Source: G963422275 sp963422275
GTDB lineage: Bacteria > Pseudomonadota > Alphaproteobacteria > Rhodobacterales > Rhodobacteraceae
DNA: 64,000 nucleotides
Assembly: GCA_963422275.1 (NCBI GenBank)
Contig: OY729418.1
Location: 1,860,001-1,924,000, forward strand
Reading direction: 5' to 3'
Shown here: positions 46,161-55,128 of the stretch, piece by piece
Numbering within the stretch: the stretch's first letter is position 1
How the letters are laid out: every line of letters starts with the position of its first letter
Made by a program: the position numbers and the translations under genes
Notes under the pieces: model-generated
What the model saw: the letters and a program-made list of their open reading frames with translations, nothing else
Databases searched by the model: none
Told to the model about the DNA's origin: nothing

Positions 46161-46496
46161 ATGGCATATGTAATAGTCGATACCTGCATTGACGTGAAGG
46201 ATGGCGTGTGTGTCGATGTCTGCCCGGTGGATTGCATCTACGAGGGTGGGCGGATGTTCTATATCCAGCCGGACGAATGCATTGACTGCGCGATATGCGT
46301 TTCAGTCTGTCCAGTGGACGCGATCTGGCATGACCAGGAGTTGTCCGGCGATGTCGCGGCGTTCACGGGCGCAAATGCGGAATTCTTTCAGGAGCGGGTA
46401 ACCGGATGGGGAAGACCCGGTGGCGCGGGCGATATGTATCGCACCTCGCTCGATCACCCGCTGATTGCCGGATGGCCGGCACAGGTGCCGGACTGA
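46161..46496 (+). CDS. 7Fe-type ferredoxin (FdxA-like)
   Basis: 111 aa. The first cluster motif is C-x7-C-x3-C-P (CIDVKDGVCVDVCPVDC) and the second C-x2-C-x2-C-x3-C-P (CIDCAICVSVCPVDAI), the pattern of [3Fe-4S][4Fe-4S] ferredoxins. A 45-residue tail follows, as in FdxA. It lies 8 bp after the hydratase gene and is the likely electron carrier for the operon's flavoprotein. Confidence 0.9.
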   Translation: MAYVIVDTCIDVKDGVCVDVCPVDCIYEGGRMFYIQPDECIDCAICVSVCPVDAIWHDQELSGDVAAFTGANAEFFQERVTGWGRPGGAGDMYRTSLDHPLIAGWPAQVPD

Positions 46497-46500
46497 CCGC

Positions 46501-47487
46501 ATGCATGCAGCGATCCTGCGTTATTTTGTGGCCGTGGCCGAGGACGGCTCGATCCGCCGAGCGTCGGAGCGGCTGCATATTTCCCCGTCAGCAGTCAACC
46601 GGCAGATATTGAATCTGGAGAGCGCTCTGAAAGCGCAGCTTTTTGAGCGTCGGCCTGACGGTATGCGACTGACCGACGCGGGCAAGATGGTTCTCAGGCA
46701 CTCTAGGGAAACGCTTCGCGGCTTTGAATGCATGAGGGGGGAGATTGACAGGCTGCGCGGCGTCCTGAGCGGCAGAGTCACCATTGCATGCCTTGACAGC
46801 CTCACGATCCAAGTGTTGCCGGAGTCGCTGTTCACCTTCATTGAGCAGCATTCGGCTGTACAGATTCGCGCCATCGTCGGCGACCCGATGGCTATCCTTC
46901 GCTCGGTTGCTCAGGGAAATGCCGATCTCGGGCTGACATTCGCTCCCTTTGGAAGGAGCGGGGTTAGGGTGCTGGAGGAAATTCCGTGCGCGATGTACGC
47001 GATCATGAAACCTGACCATGACTTGGCCGGGCACAGTTCGCTCACCTTGGATGAATGCAGCCGGTACCCTCTGATCTATCAGGACAATTCCGGCTACATG
47101 GAGATGTTTTTCGGCGACGCGATGGACAAGTTTCGCGATTCCCACAGGGCTGTGGTGGTGTCCAATTCGATTGCCCTGCTGAAAAGGCTTTTGCTGCGGG
47201 GCGCCGGGATCGCGTTCTACACGAGGCTTGGATTTGCCGAGGAAATAGCGGAAGGCCGTCTTGCCGCCGTTCCGCTGCAAGGCAGACGGCTGTCTGCCCT
47301 AAGACTGACGTTGATCGCCCTTTCCGACAGATCGCTCCCTGCCGCCGCTGAGACTCTGGCAGAGCATCTGAGGCACACGCTTGCGCAGTTCGCGGACAGC
47401 CTCGAAGCGAAGGGGAAACCCGGCCCCGCGCGAACTTCCGGCAGTCGTGAACTGAAAACAGCTGGAATCGGAATCGGACCGTGCTGA
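46501..47487 (+). CDS. LysR family transcriptional regulator
   Basis: 328 aa from ATG 46501 (4 bp after the ferredoxin stop; a start at 46465 would lie inside that gene). N-terminal HTH YFVAVAEDGSIRRASERLHI followed by SPSAVNRQILNLE and LFERRPDGMRLTDAG is typical. The effector domain covers residues 90-290; the last 35 are a basic, disordered tail. It is at the end of the operon in the same direction, which is less usual than the divergent arrangement and implies self-inclusion in the regulated unit. Confidence 0.92.
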   Translation: MHAAILRYFVAVAEDGSIRRASERLHISPSAVNRQILNLESALKAQLFERRPDGMRLTDAGKMVLRHSRETLRGFECMRGEIDRLRGVLSGRVTIACLDSLTIQVLPESLFTFIEQHSAVQIRAIVGDPMAILRSVAQGNADLGLTFAPFGRSGVRVLEEIPCAMYAIMKPDHDLAGHSSLTLDECSRYPLIYQDNSGYMEMFFGDAMDKFRDSHRAVVVSNSIALLKRLLLRGAGIAFYTRLGFAEEIAEGRLAAVPLQGRRLSALRLTLIALSDRSLPAAAETLAEHLRHTLAQFADSLEAKGKPGPARTSGSRELKTAGIGIGPC

Positions 47488-47488
47488 A

Positions 47489-49018
47489 TCAGAGCAAAAT
47501 GACCAGCGCGACGATGCCGACCGTCGAGAGAACGCCGAAGAGAAACGCTGATGCCGGACTGACACTGGCGTTTCGTTGGGTGCGCTGGCCCAGATGGTCA
47601 AGATAGTCCAGCGCCCTGTCATTGAATGTCGAGAGGCGCGGACCAAGGCGTGAAATCACGCGAGCCGCCTTCGTCAAGTCCTGAAGCATGGCGATCGGCC
47701 CTACATGAGTTCGGATATAATCTTCGACGATTGGCCTGCTCGCCTCCCATATATTGAGTTTCGGATCGAGCGATCTTGCTACGCCCTCAACCACGACCAT
47801 GGTGCGCTGAAGGAGAATCAGCTCGGTGCGGGTCTCCATCTTGAAGCGCTCGGTCACGTCGAAGAGATGACCGAGAAGGCGTGCCATTGATATCCCGCTG
47901 GAGTCGATGCCGAATATCGGCTCGCCTATCGATCTCAGGGCTTGCGCAAAATCGTCGAGATTCTGACTGCGCGGAACGTAGCCTGCCTCAAAATGCACCT
48001 CGGCGACTGCGCGGTAATCTCGCTTCATGAAGCCGTAGAGTATTTCCGCGTAGGCCCGGCGCGTGTACACGTCGATTCGCCCCATGATTCCGAAGTCGAG
48101 AGCGACGATCTCGCCTGTCCTGGAAACCTTGAGATTTCCCTGATGCAGGTCGGCATGGAAATATCCGTCTCGAAGGGCTTGGCGCAGAAACATCTGCACC
48201 AAACGAAACGCGATGTCGCGCAGGTCGTGCCCAGCTTCCCTGAGCCCTTCCACATTGCCCAAATTTACGCCTTCCACCCAATCAAGCGTCAGCACCCGCT
48301 TTCCGGAAAAATCCCAGATGACGGCCGGAGCCGTGACATCTTGGTCCTGCGCTGCGTTTGAGGCGAACTCATCGGCAGCCGAGGCTTCCATCCGAAGGTC
48401 AAGCTCGCGCATTACGACTCCCTCGAAGTGCTCGACTACAGCCGTGATCCTGATCCGGCGGGCCGTCGGTGAAAACAGCCGGGCCAGCCACGCGACAAAA
48501 TGGAAGGAATCGATGTCCCTGATGAACTCGCGCTCGATGCCAGGCCGCAGAACCTTGACCGCCACCTCTTGTCCGCTCCCTCTCAGCTTCGCCCTGTGAA
48601 CCTGCGCGATGGAAGCTGCGGCAACCGGACCCCCGAACTCCGAGAACGCTTCGTCAATCTTGATTCCCAGTTCGGATTCCACCGTTTTCTTCGCAACCTC
48701 GGTCGGAAACGGAGCCAAATGGTCCTGCAGTGCCCGGAGTTCGTTCGCGAGCTTCTTCCCTACGATGTCGGGACGGGTTGACAGCAATTGGCCGAACTTG
48801 ACATACGCTGGACCGAGAGAATTCATTGCCCTGAGCACGGGGGGCTGGGTTCGATCGCCGCGACGGCCGAGCAGGCTGAAGGGCCATCCGATGACACGGG
48901 CCGCAATCTTCATGTTTTGCGGAATGTCTATCTCGTTCAGCACAATCCGCATCGCGCCGGTGCGCTCGAAGGTGGCACCTGTTCGAATGAGGCGGAAGAT
49001 GTTGTGCGGTCCGCGCAC
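47489..49018 (-). CDS. ubiB: UbiB family protein, ubiquinone biosynthesis ATPase/kinase-like
   Basis: 509 aa. The UbiB KxGQ motif is in YVKFGQLLSTRPDI; the A-rich loop AAASIAQVHRAKL, the lysine in VAVKVLRPGI and the catalytic DLHQGNLKVS and ALDFGIMG segments are intact. Two hydrophobic segments at the extreme C-terminus (FLFGVLSTVGIVALVILL) anchor it in the membrane. Members are atypical kinase-fold ATPases needed for coenzyme Q synthesis. Directly after ubiE on the same strand, with a 3-bp gap, and convergent with the LysR gene by 1 bp. Confidence 0.95.
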   Translation of the reverse strand: MRGPHNIFRLIRTGATFERTGAMRIVLNEIDIPQNMKIAARVIGWPFSLLGRRGDRTQPPVLRAMNSLGPAYVKFGQLLSTRPDIVGKKLANELRALQDHLAPFPTEVAKKTVESELGIKIDEAFSEFGGPVAAASIAQVHRAKLRGSGQEVAVKVLRPGIEREFIRDIDSFHFVAWLARLFSPTARRIRITAVVEHFEGVVMRELDLRMEASAADEFASNAAQDQDVTAPAVIWDFSGKRVLTLDWVEGVNLGNVEGLREAGHDLRDIAFRLVQMFLRQALRDGYFHADLHQGNLKVSRTGEIVALDFGIMGRIDVYTRRAYAEILYGFMKRDYRAVAEVHFEAGYVPRSQNLDDFAQALRSIGEPIFGIDSSGISMARLLGHLFDVTERFKMETRTELILLQRTMVVVEGVARSLDPKLNIWEASRPIVEDYIRTHVGPIAMLQDLTKAARVISRLGPRLSTFNDRALDYLDHLGQRTQRNASVSPASAFLFGVLSTVGIVALVILL

Positions 49019-49021
49019 GGG

Positions 49022-49774
49022 CTAGATCTTCCACCCAGAGTGGATGAAGACGATTCCGAATGTGAAGCTTCGATATTTGACGTTTTGGAAACCCGCTTGC
49101 TGCATCATTCCGGCAAACCGGTCCTGTCCGGGGAATTTCCTGATGCTTTCGACGAGGTACTGGTAGCTGTCCCGGTCTCCGGTTAAAAACTCGCCGATTC
49201 TGGGGATCAATCGGAACGAGTAGTTGTCGTAGAGTTGTCTCATCCCGGGATTTCGAATCTGGCCGAACTCCAAGACCAGCAGCCTGCCCCCCATCTTGAT
49301 GACGCGGAACATCTCGTCGAGAGTTTCTGGAATCCGGCTGAAATTGCGGATGCCGAAGCTGACGACACATGCATCGAATTGCCGGTCCGGGAACGGAATT
49401 GCCATCGCGTCTCCCTGCACCCAGGAGACGGACTCTCCGCCTTCGGCATTCACGTTGCGCTTTTGCCCTTCGGCTAGCATGTCTTCGTTGCTGTCCAGGA
49501 CCGTGACGTTGGCTCCCGGCGCCCGCCGGACGATTCGGAACGCGACATCTCCGGTGCCTCCTGCCACGTCCAAGATGCGCTGTCTCGATCTTGGCGCAAG
49601 CCAGTCGACGAGAGCATCCTTCCAGATGCGGTGCACGCCGAGCGACATCACGTCGTTCATCAGGTCGTATCGTCTGGAAACGCTCGAAAAAACCTCCTGC
49701 ACCATTTCAGGCTTTTCGTCTTCCGGCACGTTGCGATAACCGAAATGGGTGGTCTTTCGAGGAATTTCTGACAT
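49022..49774 (-). CDS. ubiE: Ubiquinone/menaquinone biosynthesis C-methyltransferase
   Basis: 250 aa. Start region THFGYRNVPEDEK-x-x-M-VQEVFSSVSRRYDLMNDVMS, SAM motif ILDVAGGTGDVAFRI, and later FSRIPETLDEMFRVIKMGGR and the terminal YRSFTFGIVFIHSGWKI are classic UbiE. It methylates the demethyl-quinone ring with S-adenosylmethionine. Divergent from mutM across about 80 bp, the common alphaproteobacterial arrangement. Confidence 0.96.
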   Translation of the reverse strand: MSEIPRKTTHFGYRNVPEDEKPEMVQEVFSSVSRRYDLMNDVMSLGVHRIWKDALVDWLAPRSRQRILDVAGGTGDVAFRIVRRAPGANVTVLDSNEDMLAEGQKRNVNAEGGESVSWVQGDAMAIPFPDRQFDACVVSFGIRNFSRIPETLDEMFRVIKMGGRLLVLEFGQIRNPGMRQLYDNYSFRLIPRIGEFLTGDRDSYQYLVESIRKFPGQDRFAGMMQQAGFQNVKYRSFTFGIVFIHSGWKI

Positions 49775-49856
49775 ATGCTTGTGAACGCTCGTGGCGAGCC
49801 TGAATTCAGGGCTAGGCGATAGTGAATTAACGAATTTATTCCTTCGTGTGAACCAA

Positions 49857-50693
49857 ATGCCTGAACTTCCGGAAGTGGAGACAATAATGCGCGGATTGGC
49901 CGCGGCGATTTTGGGTCGGAAGATCGTGCGGGCTGAAACCCGCCGGAAGGACCTTCGCTGGCCACTCCCGGACCGGATGCCTGCGCGCTTGGCAGGTGCT
50001 CGCGTGGAAAGCCTTCAACGCGCCGCAAAATACATGCTTGCCAAACTTTCGTCTGGTGAGACTCTCATCATGCATCTCGGAATGACCGGCAATTTCCGGA
50101 TTGCGGACAGCCCGGACGAAAGGGAAAAGCGCGACAAGCACGATCATGTCCTGTTCGATCTCGATGATGGAGTCTGCATCGTCTACAGCGACCCGCGGCG
50201 CTTCGGGATGATGGATCTCGTTGAAACCGAGAACGCCATGTCGCACAGGCTTCTTCGTTGCCTTGGACCGGACCCGCTCGGAAACGAGTTTCACGAAGAT
50301 TTCCTGCAGCAAGAGCTATCTCGCCGAAACACCACCGTGAAGCAGGCACTGCTCGATCAGCGGGTTGTTGCGGGACTCGGCAACATCTATGCCTGCGAGT
50401 CACTGTGGCGCGCCGGCATTTCGCCGTTGCGAAAGGCCGGACGAGTCTCTTCCCGACGGGTTTCGGCACTGACCAGGTCGATTCGGGAGATCTTGGTCGA
50501 GGCAATTGAAGCAGGCGGATCGTCGTTGCGGGATTACCGTGCCGCTGACGGAGGTTTGGGGTATTTCCAGCACAGGTTTCAGGTCTACGGCCGAGAAAGC
50601 AAACCCTGCCGTACCCATCTTTGCCTTGGTACGGTCAGGAGAACGGTTCAATCTGGACGATCGTCGTTCCACTGCCGAGACTGCCAGCGATAG
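49857..50693 (+). CDS. mutM: Formamidopyrimidine-DNA glycosylase
   Basis: 278 aa from the ATG that gives MPELPEVETIMRGL (catalytic N-terminal Pro, E-L-P-E-V-E). RRAAKYML-like K loop, MHLGMTGNF, GLGNIYACESLWRAGISP and the H2TH region are intact. The C-terminal zinc finger is odd: the first knuckle reads C-R-T-H-L-C (C-x4-C) instead of C-x2-C before GTVRRTVQSGRSS and HCRDCQR. It removes 8-oxoguanine and nicks the DNA. A longer frame upstream (49791) is not needed. Confidence 0.95.
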   Translation: MPELPEVETIMRGLAAAILGRKIVRAETRRKDLRWPLPDRMPARLAGARVESLQRAAKYMLAKLSSGETLIMHLGMTGNFRIADSPDEREKRDKHDHVLFDLDDGVCIVYSDPRRFGMMDLVETENAMSHRLLRCLGPDPLGNEFHEDFLQQELSRRNTTVKQALLDQRVVAGLGNIYACESLWRAGISPLRKAGRVSSRRVSALTRSIREILVEAIEAGGSSLRDYRAADGGLGYFQHRFQVYGRESKPCRTHLCLGTVRRTVQSGRSSFHCRDCQR

Positions 50694-51080
50694 ATCAAGC
50701 CGAGTTTGAATTCACCAAGGCATTTTGCTGCTGGCGCGTGACTGTTCGGATCAAGCAACTGGTTGCGCACTATATGCAACTTGGTTTTTGGATCGCCCTT
50801 CGATGACCGCTGCGGTCGAGTCGAGCGGTGGTTCTTGGTGCGGCATCGATGATGATTGTCCACATCGTACGAATCGGTCGCCCAGAATTGGTGATCAGAT
50901 GGGGCGCCCTTGGTCTGCGCCGAGGACGAACGCTACCTGCCAGACAAGAAGTCGGCGGGGTTGCTCCGAAAGTGACCAAGATATGCGTTGCGACATGGCA
51001 ATCGCTCTTGAAAAATTCCGATTTCCTTTTTCTGCCGATGGTGCAATGCGCTAGCGAGCAACAGCGCAGAGGCGGGCATC
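50694..51080. other. Intergenic region after mutM
   Basis: No gene recognised on either strand; eroded-looking sequence leading into the ISAs1-like relic. Confidence 0.4.
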
Positions 51081-51590
51081 ATGCGGGATTGTCCTGTTTC
51101 TCCTCGAGGAGCCGAAACCCCAGGCGCCGCAGTGTCACGCGCCGCAACCTCGCGAGATGACGGCCATTGCACGCCCTTGCTTCGTTTCCGGCGACGAGAG
51201 ATGTGTCGACAGGCAGAGATGCGGGAAAGGCAAGGAGCCGTTTCCGTGTCGCTTCATGAAGCCGTGCACGGAATCCCGAGCCGCGACGCTCTCTCCGACC
51301 TGTTCGCCGTGATTGATGGCAAGGTGCTGCACGCTCATACGAGGATGCTGCGTCGCGCAATCCGGTGCATTTGGTGATCGCCAACGCGATGCGCACGCCA
51401 TAGGTCGACAGTCGAAACGGTTATCGACCGCGACGGCCAGCGCCCGAAAGGACAACGGCCCGGAGAGCCTTGCAGTGATGCGGACTCTGGCTTTGAACAT
51501 CGGGCGTGCCGCGAAAACCGCTGCCGCAATTCCGGCTGGATCGCCGTCGCACTGCCCGGCCTGATCCGTGCCGCCGCCGAAAGGGAAAAT
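51081..51590 (+). pseudogene. ISAs1-family (H-repeat type) transposase relic
   Basis: Two separated pieces on the plus strand match this family: HGIPSRDALSDLFAVIDGKV (compare G-I-P-S-H-D-T-F-S-R-V-F of ISAs1 transposases) and, in another frame, DNGPESLAVMRTLALNIGRA (compare E-N-L-A-x-L-R-x-L-A-L-N near the C-terminus). The catalytic core between them is missing. It sits between mutM and the conserved hydratase gene, where a gene-poor 1-kb gap has been created. Confidence 0.6.
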
Positions 51591-51684
51591 TGAAAAGCGA
51601 TTGCCCTGCGTTGGCGAGGGAATTCCTTGATTGAATTCCGAAAATCGCATATGAAGCTGCTGTCTGGGTTAGCGAGGCATCTCC

Positions 51685-52461
51685 ATGGCATTTCACAACA
51701 TCAACGTCGAGACGCGAGGTCATGTCGGCATCATTCGCCTTGACCGCCCCAAGAAATACAACGCGCTGAGCCCGGAATTGCTGGCCGAGATCTCGGAGGC
51801 TCTGCAGAAGTTCGATTCCGACAGTGACATTCGATGCATGATACTTACGGGGTCGGAGACGGTGTTCTCGGCCGGGGCCGACATAAAGCACATGAGCGAC
51901 AAGTCGTTTGTCGATATGTTCGCCAAGAATGCGTTCGCCGAGGAGTCGGAGATTTTCCAGAGACTCAGGAAACCCGTGATCGCCGCGGTGGCAGGATTCG
52001 CGCTGGGCGGCGGTTGCGAGCTGGCGATGCAGTGCGACATAATCATTGCTGCCGACGATGCGGAATTCGGGCAGCCCGAGATCACCATCGGGGTCATTCC
52101 CGGAATGGGTGGAACGCAGCGGCTCACGCGTGCCGTCGGAAAGTCGAAGTCCATGGAAATGAATCTGACCGGGCGGCGAATGGGCGCGGCAGAGGCGGAG
52201 AGTTCAGGGCTCGTCTCTCGCGTGGTTCCGAAGGCGAAGCTGATGGATGAGGCACTGAAAATTGCGGGCAAGATTGCCGATCAGCCGCCTCTGGCCGTGA
52301 TGGCGGTGAAGGAGGCGGTGAACCGAGCCGAAGAGCTTTCGTTGCGCGAGGGCCTGCTGTTCGAGCGCAGACTGTTCCATTCCCTGTTCGCGACAGAGGA
52401 CAAGACAGTCGGAATGCAAGCGTTTATCGAGAAGCGCCAGCCACATTTTAGAGGGTTCTGA
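51685..52461 (+). CDS. Enoyl-CoA hydratase
   Basis: 258 aa. Crotonase motifs: FSAGADIKHM, AGFALGGGCELAMQCDIIIA (first catalytic glutamate) and FGQPEITIGVIPGMGGTQRL (second glutamate), all canonical. It hydrates 2-enoyl-CoA in beta-oxidation. Its position between mutM and rpsT next to dnaA is conserved in Rhodobacterales (established knowledge), unlike the paralogue at 45385, which belongs to the catabolic operon. Confidence 0.95.
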   Translation: MAFHNINVETRGHVGIIRLDRPKKYNALSPELLAEISEALQKFDSDSDIRCMILTGSETVFSAGADIKHMSDKSFVDMFAKNAFAEESEIFQRLRKPVIAAVAGFALGGGCELAMQCDIIIAADDAEFGQPEITIGVIPGMGGTQRLTRAVGKSKSMEMNLTGRRMGAAEAESSGLVSRVVPKAKLMDEALKIAGKIADQPPLAVMAVKEAVNRAEELSLREGLLFERRLFHSLFATEDKTVGMQAFIEKRQPHFRGF

Positions 52462-52559
52462 CCGTTCGGACTGGCCTTGGATTCCTGTTGACAGTTGTTC
52501 CGGCAAGCGTTAATGCAACCAGTCGAACTTTCGGCGGTTCTCCAGATTAGGGTTTGAAT

Positions 52560-52841
52560 ATGGCCAACTCACCGCAGTCGAAGAAACGCGCGAGGCAAGC
52601 GCAACGCCGCACGGTCGTGAATCGAGCGCGCCTGTCGCGTGTCAGGACCTTCATCCGCAAGGTCGAGGAAGCCATTTCAGCCAGTGACGGCAAGGCGGCG
52701 GCCGAAGCCTTCCGGCGTGCTCAGCCGGAGATTATGCGCGGCGTTTCGAAGGGTGTCCTTCACAGAAACACGGCAAGTCGAAAGCTCTCCCGGCTCTCGA
52801 AGAGAATCAAGTCGATACCTGCGAAGTCTGCGGCTGCCTGA
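52560..52841 (+). CDS. rpsT: 30S ribosomal protein S20
   Basis: 93 aa from ATG 52560 (an in-frame TTG 6 bp upstream is not used). MANSPQSKKRARQAQRRTVV and the helical, basic body with VLHRNTASRKLSRLSKRI are typical of S20, which binds 16S rRNA early in 30S assembly. Normally it lies directly in front of dnaA; here about 1.8 kb of IS-derived sequence has been inserted in between. Confidence 0.97.
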   Translation: MANSPQSKKRARQAQRRTVVNRARLSRVRTFIRKVEEAISASDGKAAAEAFRRAQPEIMRGVSKGVLHRNTASRKLSRLSKRIKSIPAKSAAA

Positions 52842-52915
52842 CTTTCACGACCGCGGGGACATTTCATGTGTCTGCGTCGTTTCGCTGAAACCAGTGCTTG
52901 CAGAGACATACTAGC

Positions 52916-53481
52916 CTAGGTTGTGCATTCATTATGTCGTATCCGGAGCTTGGCGCGGGCCAGAGCGATGGTCGAGAGAAAGTTTCGGGCCAGCTTGCTG
53001 CAGCGCGTGGCGGTCGTGCGGAAGCGCTTGAGCTTGGTGAAGAAACGCTCGACCGGATTGCGCTGCCGGTACAGCGCCGGATCGACCGAGCGCCGCTCCC
53101 TCCGGTTGCCTTCTTGACCGGCAGGCCGCTGGCAGCGACGATGACATGAATCTTGCTGCCCGTCTGGCCCCGGGAGTGGCCGATGGCGGGGTCCGCCCCC
53201 TTTCCGCCCGCCGAATGCTGGTGGGCACACACGATCGAGCTGTCGACGAGATGGAGCGTCTCCGGCGACTTGGCGCTCAAGGCATTGAAAATGCGCACCC
53301 TGCCCTTTCCCGGACCAGTGGTTGCAGCCCGTCGTATAATGTCCATAGCCCTTCGGCAGGTCGACCCGCGCGGCCCGTTCCCGATCGGTCAAGTCGCGAC
53401 GAGACATCGTCAGCGCCTCCATGGCTTGAACGCAACAACCTGTCTGCATCGTGTCCCGCACCTTATGGGTACACAACCTAG
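52916..53481 (-). mobile_element. Degraded IS5-family, IS427-type element
   Basis: Ends CTAGGTTGTGCATTC and GGGTACACAACCTAG form imperfect inverted repeats, with CTAG at both edges (52916-52919, 53478-53481). The minus strand holds broken pieces of a transposase: LSAKSPETLHLVDSSIVCAH, GPDHAIG-like region shifted in frame, and LYRQRNPVERFFTKLKRFR, RCSKLARNFLS. Frames change several times, so it is dead. Related to the 59520 element. Confidence 0.82.
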
Positions 53482-53648
53482 TCGATTACAGTTTCCGCAC
53501 CCTGATTGTGTTGAGGGCGATATCTTCGGGCGATGCACCTTTCGATTCGAAACGACCACGCAAAGTCAGTCGCGCGAGTTCAATTCGAAGAATTGTCCAC
53601 GAAGCGTGGTCTCCGCTGCGAGCCTGTCGGAGCAAATATTCTAAAATT

Positions 53649-54656
53649 ACCCGAGTTATGGATAAGCTCTGTTTTCTTTTGGAATGCACCGAATGGCGTC
53701 TGGCACGACGATTTTGCCGATTTTGACCTTTGGCTGCGCCAGAATATAGGCAGCCAGACATGACAGGATATGAACGAAGGCATTTGTTGGGGACCGGTGT
53801 CGTGTGTGTTCCAATCCCATGCTCGATTTCAGTTTATCGAACAGCGTTTCAATGATGAACCGCTTCCGCAACATGATTTTGTCCAGAATGGGCAGAAGAA
53901 AGTTTTTCATGTTGCGGCGAATGCCAGTGATCAGGTGCAGGCCCTGCTGCCACAAACGCTGGAAAAGCGGCTTCGAAATGTAGCCTTTATCGCCGAACAC
54001 CTTGCCTTTCAACTCGGCAATCATGGTTTCAAACGGCTTGCGGTCGTCGGTGTTTCCAGGCGTGATCTTGACGGCCATGACCTGACCCTTGTCGTTGATG
54101 ACCAGATGCAGCTTGAACCCGAAAAACCACCCCATGGTGCTTCGGCCCCGCTTGGCCAGTCCCTTGAAGACCTTGTTCCGGTTGATCCGTGCGTTGTGGC
54201 AGACAGCGAGCTTGGCGCTGTCCACAAAACAGATTCCGGTTTCCTCACCGCGAAAGCATTGCATCAAGATGCAAAACGGAACCAGCAAGCGCGGCATCAG
54301 GGCGACAAACCGTCCGTAGCTCGGCAGGTCTCCAAAGCAGTCGCGATATTTCCGCTCCACGCCATGGAACCAGAAAGCCTTGAAATTCTTGAAGGGCGAG
54401 AGATGAAACAGCACCATGATGAAGAGCCTTTCGCTGAGCGAGAGCTTGCCCGAGCGCGAGCGCTGGCGGCCTGTGCCGATCAGCCGATGCCGCTCCCATT
54501 CTTCAAAGGTCTTTGCAAAGTCGTCGAGACAACAGAACAGTGCGATGACAGAGGTGCTCATTGAGGGGATCCCATCCGTTGATTTTGGTTGCGGATACAG
54601 AATCAGGCCACGCCCGATTTGGGAACCCCCTCACCCCTCTTATCCAGAATTGGGGT
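53649..54656 (-). mobile_element. Complete IS982-family insertion sequence (copy 2)
   Basis: 1008 bp in reverse orientation, with ends ACCCGAGTTATGGATAAG and CTTATCCAGAATTGGGGT. Flanked by the 7-bp direct repeat TAAAATT (53642-53648 and 54657-54663). Same length as the 31535 copy and nearly the same sequence. Inserted between rpsT and the dnaA region. Confidence 0.95.
53656..54561 (-). CDS. IS982 family transposase (copy 2)
   Basis: 301 aa, uninterrupted. DDE residues are in CFVDSAKLAVCHN, FGDKGYISKPLF and RKRFIIETLFDKLKSSMG. Differences from copy 1 are few single residues (for example KNFKAFWFHGVERKYRDCFG here). Both copies look competent to transpose. Confidence 0.95.
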   Translation of the reverse strand: MSTSVIALFCCLDDFAKTFEEWERHRLIGTGRQRSRSGKLSLSERLFIMVLFHLSPFKNFKAFWFHGVERKYRDCFGDLPSYGRFVALMPRLLVPFCILMQCFRGEETGICFVDSAKLAVCHNARINRNKVFKGLAKRGRSTMGWFFGFKLHLVINDKGQVMAVKITPGNTDDRKPFETMIAELKGKVFGDKGYISKPLFQRLWQQGLHLITGIRRNMKNFLLPILDKIMLRKRFIIETLFDKLKSSMGLEHTRHRSPTNAFVHILSCLAAYILAQPKVKIGKIVVPDAIRCIPKENRAYP

Positions 54657-54663
54657 TAAAATT

Positions 54664-55107
54664 ACTAAATTTTTGAAATATATAGGTTTTATTTAGAGAA
54701 TATTAAAACAGGTAAAATCGATAAACTAGCCTAACACTCGAACGGCCTCCTGCATATCCGCAACCCCGCACACCGACTTTTGCGCGGCACGGCGAATCGG
54801 GCTTGGCGACCAGGCCGGAGAGTCGATTGATTCGCGGATTCGATTTTTCACGAATGGACCTGTCCTCCGCGGACGGAAATCATCACGCTTTGTTCCGCAA
54901 TGCCTCATGCGAACGCTCTGGGCAGTTCCCAGAGCGAGGATTTTTTTTTGTAACCTTTTCAACTGCCGTGTTGCCTAGGTTTTTACCCACGATTCAACGA
55001 AGTATGGCTCGGACTTCGAAACGTGAGCGGATACTGCCCTTGCTCAGCGCAAAATTCCCGGAAAAGTGCCATTGAACCTAGTCCTCTAAACTTGGTAGCC
55101 TGCCAAA
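54664..55107. other. AT-rich intergenic region upstream of the rhodanese/dnaA genes
   Basis: No gene seen. 54664-54730 is strongly AT-rich (for example GAAATATATAGGTTTTATTT), and a T9 tract lies near 54943. I looked for DnaA boxes (TTATNCACA) on both strands and saw no convincing cluster, so an origin cannot be assigned here. Confidence 0.4.
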
Positions 55108-55128
55108 GTGAGTCGTCACATCTGGGGG

